Shown here piece by piece: positions 1 through 10,719 of a stretch of 64,000 nucleotides of DNA (the stretch's first letter is position 1; every line of letters begins with the position of its first letter). This stretch comes from Motacilla alba alba (taxonomy: Eukaryota; Chordata; Aves; Passeriformes; Motacillidae). The stretch spans positions 3,643,685 through 3,707,684 of the forward strand of contig NC_052019.1 of NCBI RefSeq assembly GCF_015832195.1. Direction: 5' to 3'. The position numbers were made by a program, and so were the translations under genes. The notes beneath the pieces were generated by a model that was not told the DNA's origin, ran no database searches, and saw nothing but the letters and a program-made list of their open reading frames with translations.

Positions 1-29
1 GAATATTTGTGGAAAAGTAATACTGCTTT

Positions 30-193
30 ATCATGGAATGGTTTGGGTTGAAAGGGACCTTAAAGACTATCCTGTTCCAAGCCCCTGCCATGGCCAGGGA
101 CACCTTCCACTATTGCAGGTTGCTTCAAGCCCTGTCCAGCCTGGCTTTGGAGACTTCCAGGGATCCAGGGGCAGCCACAGCTTCTCTGGGTAA
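30..193 (-). mobile_element. CR1 LINE 3' end, antisense
   Basis: Reads as the reverse complement of the avian CR1 tail. Landmarks are GGAATGGTTTGGGTTG at the left, a GCCATGGCCAGGGACACC block, and CCAGGGATCCAGGGGCAGCC near the right. Its inner part is the left arm of the tandem duplication. Confidence 0.9.
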
Positions 194-206
194 CAAGGTT
201 ATGAAT

Positions 207-324
207 TTTTATATAAATATATGTGTATATATATACAACATACAAACATATATACAAATATATATATACAAATATATATATACACAAATATATAATATAT
301 ATATATATACACACTTAAAAAAAC

Positions 325-378
<54 letters not shown>
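207..378. repeat. TA-rich microsatellite, including a pure (TA)n run
   Basis: An ATATACAA-like degenerate array at 207-310 is followed by a near-pure TA run at about 328-375. The run is flanked by two copies of ACACTTAAAAAAA. The AT tract belongs to unit 1 of the tandem duplication. Confidence 0.95.
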
Positions 379-380
<2 letters not shown>

Positions 381-449
381 TTAAAAAAAAAGTGCATATG
401 TATTTCTCTAATATTTGCTTTTTCAGGAATTGGCTAGATAATTGCTCCA

Positions 450-500
450 AGAAAGTTTTGATAATTCTTGCGGTCCCTTCCAACCTGGTATTCTGTGATA
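450..500 (+). mobile_element. short CR1 3' tail, sense
   Basis: GGTCCCTTCCAACCTGGTATTCTGTGATA matches the terminal CR1 motif in sense orientation. A duplicated copy lies at about 692-740. Confidence 0.6.
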
Positions 501-811
501 AATTATTTATAGGAAAGACTAAAAACTCTTCCACTATCTCAGGTTGCTTCAAGCCCCGTCCAGCATGGCCTTGGACACTTCCAGGGATCCAGGGGCAGCC
601 ACAGCTTCTCTGGGTAAGAAGGTTGTGAATATGATACATATATATTTCTCTAATATTTACTTTTTTAGGAATGTGGTAGATAATTGCCCCAAGAATTGAT
701 AATCCTTGTGATCCCTTCCAGCCTGGTATTCTATGATAAATTACTTCTAGGAAAGACTAAAAAAAACCTCTCTAAAGAAACTGAAAAGGCCAAAGACCTG
801 TGACCGCTCAT

Positions 812-831
812 CAATTTCCTTTCCTTTTCAG
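812..831 (+). other. CTNNA2: 3' splice acceptor of the CTNNA2 exon
   Basis: A pyrimidine-rich tract runs from about 815 to 829 and ends in TTTTCAG at 825-831. The reading frame opens at the next base with AAC. Plausible branch-point adenines lie in CTGTGACC (799-806) and CTCATCA (807-813). Confidence 0.9.
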
Positions 832-1035
832 AACAAGATCATCCTGGACCCGATGACGTTCAGCGAGGCGCGGTTCCGGCCGTCGCTGGAGGAGCGGCTG
901 GAGAGCATCATCAGCGGGGCGGCGCTCATGGCTGACTCCTCGTGCACGCGCGACGACCGCCGCGAGCGCATCGTGGCCGAGTGCAACGCCGTGCGCCAGG
1001 CCCTGCAGGACCTGCTCTCCGAGTACATGAACAAT
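832..1035 (+). CDS. CTNNA2: internal exon of alpha-catenin, best fit CTNNA2 (alphaN-catenin)
   Basis: This 204-base exon encodes 68 whole codons (phase 0 at both ends). The polypeptide runs from NKIILDPMTF to LLSEYMNN with no stop. Alpha-catenins link cadherin-beta-catenin complexes to actin at adherens junctions; CTNNA2 is the neural form. The segment is the start of the middle (M) domain. By my count it corresponds to about residues 287-354 of alphaE-catenin and includes the positions matching M319, R326 and L344, which are known to affect vinculin binding. SEARFRPS near the start and YMNN at the end fit CTNNA2; from memory CTNNA1 has SEERFRPS and YMGN. CTNNA3 is less likely. The downstream intron exceeds 62 kb without another exon, as expected for CTNNA2. 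Base composition is striking: 27 CpGs, and 66 of 68 codons end in G or C. The alpha-catenin call is near certain; the paralog call is strong but from memory. Confidence 0.93.
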
Positions 1036-1041
1036 GTAAGT
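1033..1041 (+). other. CTNNA2: 5' splice donor of the CTNNA2 exon
   Basis: The exon ends AAT and the intron begins GTAAGTAA, a near-consensus U1 match. The frame continues open for a short way past the border, but the downstream translation no longer resembles alpha-catenin, so this border is firm. Confidence 0.92.
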
Positions 1042-4000
1042 AAAAACGGGCTCCTCAGCCCCCCTGAGGCTGCAGCTGCTTTCATGTATCTCAGAAGTTG
1101 CAACGTGGCTTTGTGCTGAGTGTAGGGGCGGTGCTGTTTGAGTTGTTGAACTTTTTGATGCGTTGTAAAGGTTTGACAGGAGTTGGGTATGATCAGAAGC
1201 TCATGGGGGGTGGTGTTGTACCTGCCAAGGAACTTGGTGCTCTCTGTGAATTTGGCATTGAAGTTTCTTCCTATGTAATAACTAGCAGTTCCTTTGGAAG
1301 TGGAATAATTTTTAAAATGAAAACAATGGTGAGTAATCTAAATGTGAAATGGGCCAAGAATTATTTTCTTATTGAAGATGGATATGGGTAATTTTCAGCA
1401 GGCTTGCCCCTGTGGGATGGTCATTGTGTTTGATTTTTAGGATGTTACCTATAGATATTCACAAGAGGTCGACTTTTTGGTGTGTGGATTAAACCACTGA
1501 AGGTTTCACTTTCTGGAGGAGCTATGAAATACTCACTTGCCATGCAAGTAGTGACTTCAGCATTAGTGCTGTTCAGACAACCTTAAAAACAACTCTCTGG
1601 GTAGGGTTTCCAGAGGTGTTGAATTCTTCAATGTGGTGTGAACTAGCAGTGCATAACCTTTGTTCTGCACAAACAGAACTTGTCCCAGAAAATTCTCTCC
1701 ATCCACTGTTGTGTATTAAAACTCAGATGTTTTATTGCCATGTACTTTTGAGGATGTGGGAAAAAGACCAAAGCAACCTCAAAAACCTGTTTTAAAATTA
1801 AAATATTTGCCAAGAGGTGTCAAACTGAGCATCCTCTACTTTGATGTTTCTTTGGGTGCTCTCAGAGTATGACACATTTTGATCCCATTTTGCAGGAACC
1901 ATCATCAAAATAACACTGAAGAGGGTGTTCAAGGATAGACCTTTAACGCTGGTATTTTCATTGGTACTGTTGAAGTTCTTAGAATGATGGAATTCAGTAT
2001 CAATAGTGCAAACTTCACTCCTTCAGTCACTTCATTTTACAGTTCAGGCTTAAATGTTTCTTTTCAAAGACACTGTTCCATGTAATAGAGTCACTACAAG
2101 GAATAGCTGTGTGAATTGAAAAGCATTATTTGCCTTGTAGTTTTTGGAAATGATGGTTGACAGGTTCTTGTGGAAGCTTGAATGAATGTGAAGTTTTGCT
2201 GCTGTGTTATGGGTTAGAAGTTATAAAAGAGAACATTAAATACCAGGTGATGAGGCTGTGGTGGAAAAGAACTTGCTGGGTTTCTTCCTACAAAATCTTG
2301 CTTTGTAGAAACAATACTGGTCTAATTCTTAAAGGTGTTTCAAAAAAAACTTTGAGAACTGATGAATGCTGGCTTCTCCTTTTGTTGTGGTGCATCTCTT
2401 TCAGTATACAGAGTTTTAGTAATGATGCAATTTGCCCCTGGACCAGAAACATTCTTATTTTATTTCTGACTGCATTTACAGAGGGAGGAAACTTTTAAAT
2501 TCCTGCAGGCATTTATGACCACTCTGAAGGTCGCTATTATAGTTTCATCATTTTTACTTAACACATAATGGTGTGAGCAGCTGCTTTTATGGTTTCCCAC
2601 AGTATGGTTTTTGATTCAGTCTTTTTTTTTTCCTTTTCTGTGTCCTTCATAGTCTGAGTTGCACAACCCCTGTAATTTTTTTTTTTTTATTTTTCTGCCT
2701 TATACTGAAATGTAGTCAACTTAAGTAAGATTTTTTTATACCTATTGAGTAAACCTTATAAAAACTAAATATATACTTAATTTACATAAAATGCAGTACT
2801 TCTGATTTTACCTGATCTGGTGTGGTAGAATTTGACAATGATAATTTCTAAACAGGCATTAGCAGTTACAAGGGATTAAGATGACATATTACTATGCCTC
2901 AATTTAATTTTTTTGTACATAGGGACATGTAAAGTAGGGGGTGTCTATTCAGTTCTTTAAGGGTGGATGCCATTTTATACCAGGTTAAAAAATTCCAATG
3001 CTTGTTTGAGCATTGACTCCTCAATCTGCCCCTCTAAGGAATTTGAATCCTCCATGAGTCAGTTTGCAGCTGCCAGCCAACTTCTATGCCCTGTGTGCTC
3101 TAGGAATGGACAAATTGCCAGACTCCTTCCTTCATTAAATCATTTGAGCCTCTGTTGCTTAAGCTCCAGTTATAATTGTCAGAGGCCAGATCAATACTGG
3201 AGATCAGATCAATATTGCAAACAGAGCCTGAAGAGCCATTGAGATGACAGCTGTTATAATCTAATATGGGCAGGGAGTAAGTAAAATATCTCCAGACTTC
3301 TCTGATACAATAATTAAGTCCACACTGCCAGGACAGAAGATCAGATCCTGAGCTTGTGGACAGCTCCTGCTATTTAAGGTTGAATTTCATCCATTCTGCC
3401 CTGGCTTTGGTACTAAACCCATTTCCTTGAAACCCGTGAGTTGATTTTCTTGGGTTCTGAAAAGTTCTGAGCATGTTCAGTATAACAAAAGATCTCACTT
3501 GAAAAGTGTTTTCAAGCTTTCATGAGTTTCAAAAGGGTAAAAGTGAATGGGACACACCAAACATGACACAGTCCTAAGTCTGATCAAGGCTCATTTTGCA
3601 AAGATGCGGATCTTTAACATCTTCTGCGTGTGTGGTTTTAAACCACTGCAATCCTGCTCTTGCTTTAGAGACTGTGAAATTATTCAGACATTCATGTTCT
3701 GGGGTTTCTTCTGTTTGATGATAGCTGAAAAGTGATATTTTTTTGGGATGAGTGTTGATCAAATGAGCATACAGCAAAGTAAATACTTTGTGGTGGTATT
3801 TAAAGGAGGCAGACAATGAAGGGCAGGGTGTTGGCAATGTGCTGTTCAGTCAATGTTAGTTCAGTCCTTCTCCAGCTTAAAATAGTTTCCTTTTCATTCA
3901 TTTACTCCTATGATTTGGGTTCAGAGGGGTGCTTCTTACAAATCTTCAAGAGCTGAAGGAAAGGGTTATGAGTTGAATAAAAAGTAGATACTTTCAAAAT

Positions 4001-5477
4001 TTTGGCATCCAAAGAAAATTCTGAAAAGAAAAAAACTTGGTAGAAAGGAGAGGGGAGATTTCGACTTAGGTAAGTGAAAATGGTGCTGCTTCTGCAGTTG
4101 TATTTAGTGTTATAAAAGATATGTTTTGGTGTCTGCTTCCTTCTCCTCAGATGAATTTTGATTTGCTCCATTTCCTACCTGTCAAATAATGGTTTTAATT
4201 AGTCCCTAGGCTCTCTACGAGTTCTGTGAATAATTATATATTTGTATAGTTACTGCATTGACCAGAGTCTCACAGCACCTAAACCAAGGGAGATCCCTGG
4301 GAGTTCTCTGCAAGAACTTCTATGGAGATGAGATGTAAACTGCTTCATTATTCTTTGTATATCCAGAAATATACTGGAATATTCTATACAGAAATAGTCT
4401 TCACTTGCCTTATCAGTAACTTTGACAAAATCTTTTCCCAGCTTGGTATCTATTATTTCTCTCATGAATTCAACTGAACTTTAGAAGCTGTTACTTTTGG
4501 GAAGCAAAGGCAAGCGAGTTCTCAGTTTGCTGTGTCATATGACTTTTTTTTTGCCAGGGTCTCAGAGAAAATTGGTAGGGTGTTTTTTAGCTTCTTACGT
4601 ATATGTGATAAATCCCATAATTTATTTCAAAATAAAATTACATTTCTAGACTTCTATCCTACAGAGAAGACCTAAATGCAGCTCCACAGAAGTTCTTAAT
4701 GCAATTGTTTTCCATTTGTCTAAATGAAAGCCTTATTTAACGGATGGTTAGCTCTGATTGGGGTCTGGTTTCCTGCTGGTTTTCTCTCCTGGATCCTTCA
4801 TGATTTATATTGCAGGCTGTCAGGGAGCAAAAATACCAGGAACCAGGGAGTTTCAGCTTTTAAACTCCTGGCTCAGAAATGCACTGCCAAACTCAACCCA
4901 GTGCTGGGCACCCTTTCTAGCAAGGCTCTGGGTGCATGCTGCTGGGTTGATGTCTGATTAACATAAGAAAGAGAGGAAATTATATCTTTAGAAAAATATG
5001 CTTAAAAAAGAATGCTTTGAATTCCCATTGACATCATCAGAGTCAGTGCCAGAGACAGACTGAATGTTGTGTTGCTGGGGTGTATCAATGATAAATTTGG
5101 AAAGCAGTTGACAAGTGAGTAAGCCATGAGTGTTAAAGACCTCTGTAATCACTCCAGTACTGGCTTGGCATTAATTCAAATCTGCATTTGAAAAGGCATT
5201 TCCCAGCTGGTTCAAATATGATTTTCTCCTCTAAAGCCTTTGGGCTCTTTATTAAGCCAACTTGCATTCTCCTGCCTTGCTTTGCCTCTTATCCAGTCTT
5301 CCTGCTCCCAGTCCCTGCTGACATTCCAGAGGAGCTTTTCTTTTTTAATTATAATTGTTTTCTTGGGACAGATAATATTTCTATGTGTCTGAGTGGTATG
5401 ATCAGTCCTTAATGGAGTCTTGTATTACTACTGATGATTTAATATTTAGATGTGAGGATCACATCTGAGAACTAGAT
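1041..5477. other. intron, no recognised element
   Basis: AT-rich unique sequence with T runs near 2622-2631 and 2679-2689. I saw no recognisable repeat, RNA gene or coding exon. Confidence 0.6.
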
Positions 5478-5575
5478 TTCCCAGAGAGGCTGTGGAATGT
5501 CCCTCACTGGAAATATTCCAGAACCATCTGGATGCAATCCTGTGTAATGTGCTCAAGGAAGACCCTACTTTACCA
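5478..5575 (+). mobile_element. CR1 LINE fragment, sense
   Basis: CCAGAGAGGCTGTGGAATGT is followed by TCCCTCACTGGAAATATTCCAG, CATCTGGATGCAATCCTGTG and ATGTGCTC. This is the CR1 3' region just upstream of the tail. Confidence 0.75.
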
Positions 5576-7380
5576 TGGTTTGCCTTTTGAAAACTTACTC
5601 TCTAAAGTTACTACCTGTCCTTGATACCTGCTTACTCCTAAGTTGCTATATGTTCTAATTTGTGTTTCTTATAAAGAAGAAAATATTATTTTTTGGAATA
5701 ACAAAATAGCAGAAAAACAAATGAGAAAGCACAAGCCTGCTGGCAGCTTCTCTTCACAAATATATCAGTAAAAAATTGGAATTGCTCAAAGGAAAAACAG
5801 AATGCTGCAGTACATGGAGATGAAATGTCCTTAGCAGACAGCTGGTTATTGTGCTTGATTGGAGAATGAAAAACACGATAGCAACTGAAAAATCTATAAA
5901 CTCTCAAGATACTGCCAGCTGTCACATTTAACAGCTTCATCTGAATTCATATTTAAGATCAGCAATAATTGGTGTGTACATTTCAGCTCTGGAGCTGACT
6001 TGCGTGAGGTTAATCTGGGTGACAGTGAGCAGTAAATTACAGTTATGAGACAGAGGAATGTCCAGAGCTGTCCTGAGATGAGGAATCAGGGATGAGTGAC
6101 AAGAGAGTGACTGCTGGAGCAGCAGCATCGACTGATTCAGGCGTGACTGGCACAGCAGGGGCAGTTTTTCCATCGGTACCATTGTCAAATTCCTGGCTGG
6201 CCGAATGATTTTTAGAGGACAGCAGCTTGTTTAAAGCTTTCCACTGTATTTCAGGCTGGAGATGAGCTATTTTACTATTCACTTGGCTCTTTTAGAGCAG
6301 TTTTGTCTTTGTGTACTTGAAAGAAAGAAGTAGAAACACAGTAGTTACTATTGGAGGAAAAGGACAGGTTCCCAAATGTCCTATGCATTGCTTCTTGGTC
6401 AGTTTAAGATTTTTGCACTTATGGATCTCTCCTAAGCCTTGACTGCTCAAAATTGTACATAAATCACTGTCTAAGTAGGCAGTCTGCAGTGTGACTTGAG
6501 ACGCCTTTTCAGGAACCTTCTGTCTCTTCTATTTTGATGATGTCAGGCCCTCATCATAAGGCATGTCTGTTTTTCAATAGATTTATAGAAATGCTGCATT
6601 ATTTACAATTGCACAAGCTAGTTTTGATTTATTTATTCAGTCATGAATTTCCTGGTTTTGTAATTTCATATTCAGAGTTTGCTGTGTTTTTCTTATCAGA
6701 TGCAGAGAACCACACTGGTGTTTACAATCAGAAATTAATAAATAAGTTCTGAGAAAATGAAACTTCATGGCTGGGAAATGACAAATATCCTTAAAAATTG
6801 TCCTGATTTTAGGTTCTGGTGATTACAGATTTACACATCCCTGTTGGGATGAGGAGATTTACAAATTTCCTAAAGTACTCTTTACAACTTTTATAACAAC
6901 AATTTATTCTAAAAGGGGAAGTTAGCCCAGGTTTTTGTTAATAAATCCCTTGGGGTGGATTAGAGTGAAATGACCCTGAATGAGTGGTTTTTGTAAATAT
7001 ACACACATAGGGTTTATTGCAGAATAATTTGGTTGCAAAGGAAAACAGACATGTAAGCATTTTGGTTGTTAGCTTTAGTAAAAGTGTAAGAGCAGCTTTA
7101 GACAGTATAAGAGCACAAAAATCACCTAAGAAAATGCACAAGGAAGAGAAGGAAAGGATAAGAATAAAACTATCTCGCCACCCAAAGGCTTCACAGTGAG
7201 ACTTGGTCAGTACAATTTTGATGGTAGTTGGTCAAAATAATGGTCACAGACCAAACCCATCAAATGATGGAAGAAACCTCCAGAACATCACATCTGTTGG
7301 GTTTATATTCACTCAGGTTCAGGTAGGAACACCCAGGTACCTCCCCTGGGGTGGGGCATTTCAGCTGGGTGATGTTGTGT
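5576..7380. other. intron, no recognised element
   Basis: Unique AT-rich sequence. The part at about 7300-7380 leads into the minisatellite and ends with a partial unit (GGGTGATGTTGTGT). Confidence 0.55.
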
Positions 7381-7556
7381 TGTGGATCAGGAGCGCCTGT
7401 ATGGTGGAATGCTGTGGATCAGGAGCACCTCGATGATGGAATATTGTGGATCAGGGACACCTGGATGATGGAATATTGTGGATCAGGAGCACCTGGATGA
7501 TGGAATGCTGTGGATCAGGAGCACCCGGATGATGGAATGTTGTGGATCAGGGGACA
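7381..7556 (+). repeat. 32-bp minisatellite, about 5.5 copies
   Basis: The motif TGTGGATCAGGAGCACCTGG plus ATGATGGAATGC recurs with starts at 7381, 7413, 7445, 7477, 7509 and 7541. The spacing is exactly 32 bases each time, with a few substitutions between units. Confidence 0.97.
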
Positions 7557-10500
7557 CTTCAGGAGTCTTTGATGCCTCCTAATTCAATACAGCTGCCCAT
7601 CACATTTGGGTCCATCACGGCCCATCATGGCCCCTCAGCAGAGTGAACGCATTCAGGCCACCTGTGAATGTCCCAGGACCTCCCAGGCAGGGGAGTTAAC
7701 ACAGCTGAGTTCACTGATAAGAACAAGGAGACAGTTCCTGCCTCACAGGGTTCCCCTCTTTCTTTATCTCATCCATCACCAGATGTCTCACTGATTCTCT
7801 GACTCTGTGATTCTATTTGTGGGAGGAAATGGTGGTTTTGAGCCACAGTGCTGGATTTTCCTTGGTGGTATCAACCAGAGAATGTTTTGCTTCCTCTTTG
7901 CTCTTTGTCTTTAAAGGCAGACCATGATATGGCATTATAAAAGTGTTGTATGGCGTGTTAAAATGTAAATAAAGCAGAGGAGGTTTATGGAGTCTAAGGC
8001 AGAATTGGTGTATTAGGGTGAGTGATGTTTCTAACAAGACACTTCCCTCCAAATTAGCACGGAAATTTTCTAGACTGACAGTAAATCCAAACTTGATTTT
8101 CTCAGTTCCTGTAGGGCTTAGTCTGCCTGGGCCTCTCCTACTCAACATTAAAATTGAGGTCATATCAGTCTTAATTCATTACAGTTGGAGTGCCTTGCCA
8201 TTTCCACATTTAAAAATTCTGCATTAATTATATAATTGCAGTGTTTGCCCATTAAACTGAAAGCTGGGGCAAAATCAACACATGACAGAATGAATGGCAC
8301 AACAGTCAAAACGGTGTGGGATATAATTTTGATGATTTTTCATTGCTTTTGACCAACAACCCAAACTGCCTTCCTATAAAATATTATATTATCATGTACC
8401 ATAGTTGGGAATAAATGATTCAGTAAGTGGACTCCAATTTTATCAATACTCAGGGAACTTGCTTTTCTTGAGAAATGTTTGTTATTCCTCATTGTTTTAT
8501 CTCATACATGTATGTATGCATACAGAAGGTCTGACTGTACTGTTGCTATCTTTTGAGAGTATTTGATAATTTTAAGCTTAGTGTATAAAAATGTGTTGTT
8601 TCTTCAAAAAAATCCCTGTCAAAGTCAAAGCACACTAATCCCTCAAAATTGCATTTTCATGCAATGATTTTCATGTTCAACTCATTTAATTTTGCATTAA
8701 TTAGTTAGTTGTTTTGTTTTTTCTAAAGTGTGTTCTTACAGAAGTAATGACTTCTGCACCAGTGCTTTTGATACGCTGGAAAGCATTGCCTCAATTTCAG
8801 ATGCAGTCTGTCTGAAAAGGATGTTGTTAAAGCGGTTTGTCCATCTGAAAAAATTCCTCTATCAATCTTGTCTATATAGTGTGATTCATAACCTCTCTAA
8901 TTTTATTCCTACTGAAGTTAGCATTTATGGGCTCTTAATTTGTTGTTTTTCCATGTCTGCAAGTCAATATCAATATGAGAGAAGTTTATAATGCATTTTA
9001 TACTATACCAATAATGTGATTATTAGCTGTGTGTATCCGTGCTTTTGGCGTCCAGATCTTACTTTCAGTATTTACACAATCCAGATTAACATTGTTGGGT
9101 GTTGTATTCTTTTGGATGCAAAGAAAAATATTCCCAATGCATTTATAGAGCTACTGGGAGTGAATCAAAATAAAAGAAGCATGGGCCTACTGCAATTAGA
9201 GAGCTTTCAGGAAACCACATCAAAAATCTGTGTCTCCTTGGAGGCCACAAAACATCCTCTGTTGCACATTAAAAATCCTTCAGTAATTGTATAAATCTAG
9301 TGTTTGACTGTTGAAGGGGGTACAAAACGTCTGTATTTTCAAATACATGGGATTTCTCTCTTTTTGATTTATTTTCTTTAGAAACTACCTCAATCTTCTC
9401 AGCACTGGGACTGAATTTTTACTGTAACTGGGCAAATTCTGAATGGCTTTGATTTGCTTGTTGCACTGAAAAATGAGACAAAAATGACACATGACTGGAT
9501 CAGCATTTGGATAGTCAAGGATTCACTTCACCTCAGGAAAGGTCAAAGCTCTTCTCCTGTCAGTAATGTCACTGCAGTATTTACAGTGCCATTAGCAATC
9601 CAAAGTACAGAAAATGTGTCAGTTCTGTGTAAACCTGCAGTTTATCCTGCACTGGTTTGGATTATTTTTATTTGTTTACACCAGGAATGTTTTTACAAAT
9701 GAGAGGAAGGCTCTGCAAGGCAGTGTTGGAGGAATTTGCTGTAATTTAGGGGATTTTCAGCTGAAATGATGGTGCTGGATATCCAGAAGAGGGCATGCTT
9801 GCACATCAGAAATGTTTTGTGCATCACTAAAGATATGCATGCTGATGTGGTACAGCTGGAATCCAAGAAAATGTAACAGTACACAAAGAAAAGATATTAC
9901 CTTGTTAGTAGCTGTGGGCTCTTCAGAAGCAAATAGATTCCAAAGGTTGTTTGGGGAAAAAATACTTTAATAAAATGAGTATTAAGAGGATGAGCTGTCA
10001 GATAGAAATGAGGTGGTAAGAAATGAGGTTCTACTTGCATTTTTTGGTAAATTATTTCAGCTATAGGTCCATGAATACTTGAGAACAAGTTCATTCTTAT
10101 ACAGAATCATTTCCAAGTTCTACAGCAGTGAAATGTATGATAATCTGAAACCAGATATATCAGTGTTTGGTGGGATCTGATATTTGATCTAGGAAATGAT
10201 CTTACACTTCCAAAGTGCAATAGAAATGCAAGGGCATCACGTTTTGTGACACAGTAACGTGTTGCTTTTTCAGGGTTGTGTATTAGCCAGATGTTGGGAG
10301 CACATGAAGTTGGTTTTTATATTTTCACTTGAGGAATCAAAGACAAAAAAGGTTTCTGCAGTAATCAGTTCCCTGAAAACTTGCTTAGTAAGAGTAGGAG
10401 GATTGTTTCTTTTTTTTTGAGATGACTGGGCTGAAGGAATAAACTATTTCATTTTTTGTTGAATTATTTTTTGAAGTATTGATTCAATCTTCATAATATT

Positions 10501-10643
10501 TGGAAACTTTTTCAGAACCTTTGCTTTTAACAGATTTTGCAACTGTTTACAATATTTTGATTTACAATATTTTGGGTACAACAGAATGAAATTAAGCATT
10601 TTGTGAAATTAATTTGTCTATAATTTGTCAATTAATTTGTCTC
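7557..10643. other. intron, no recognised element
   Basis: The first 250 bases are more GC-rich and could be an old repeat that I cannot name. The rest is AT-rich unique sequence. Small direct repeats appear at 10545-10640. Confidence 0.5.
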
Positions 10644-10719
10644 CCTGTCCACATGAAGAGGTTGGAACTCCATGATTATTATTATCCCATCCAGCCCAAA
10701 CTATTCTGTGATTCTGTAC
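10644..10719 (+). mobile_element. CR1 LINE 3' tail, sense, degraded
   Basis: CTGTCCACATGAAGAGGTTGGAACTC leads through an ATTATT stretch to CCATCCAGCCCAAACTATTC and TGTGATTCTG, the end motif of CR1. Confidence 0.75.

Larger units (their letters stand above)
107..768 (+). repeat. tandem duplication: unit 1 at 107-530, unit 2 at 531-768
   Basis: Both units begin with an antisense CR1 piece (CCACTAT... to TCTCTGGGTAA). They continue through an AT tract, then a shared stretch ATTTCTCTAATATTT...TAGGAAAGACTAAAA. The CR1 parts differ at about 8 of 99 bases. Unit 1 is longer because its AT tract has expanded by about 185 bases. The units abut exactly at 530/531. Confidence 0.88.
1..831 (+). other. 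CTNNA2: end of the upstream CTNNA2 intron
   Basis: Non-coding. It holds an antisense CR1 tail, long TA-rich microsatellites and a tandem duplication that ends about 63 bases before the exon. The last 60 bases are unique sequence with the acceptor. Confidence 0.85.

Noticed and set aside
33..639. Open frames of 134 and 146 codons on both strands rich in Tyr and Ile
   Set aside because: They are translations of TA repeats and CR1 sequence.
7381..7556. CRISPR-like regular spacing
   Set aside because: The repeats are directly adjacent without unique spacers, and the DNA is vertebrate; it is a minisatellite.
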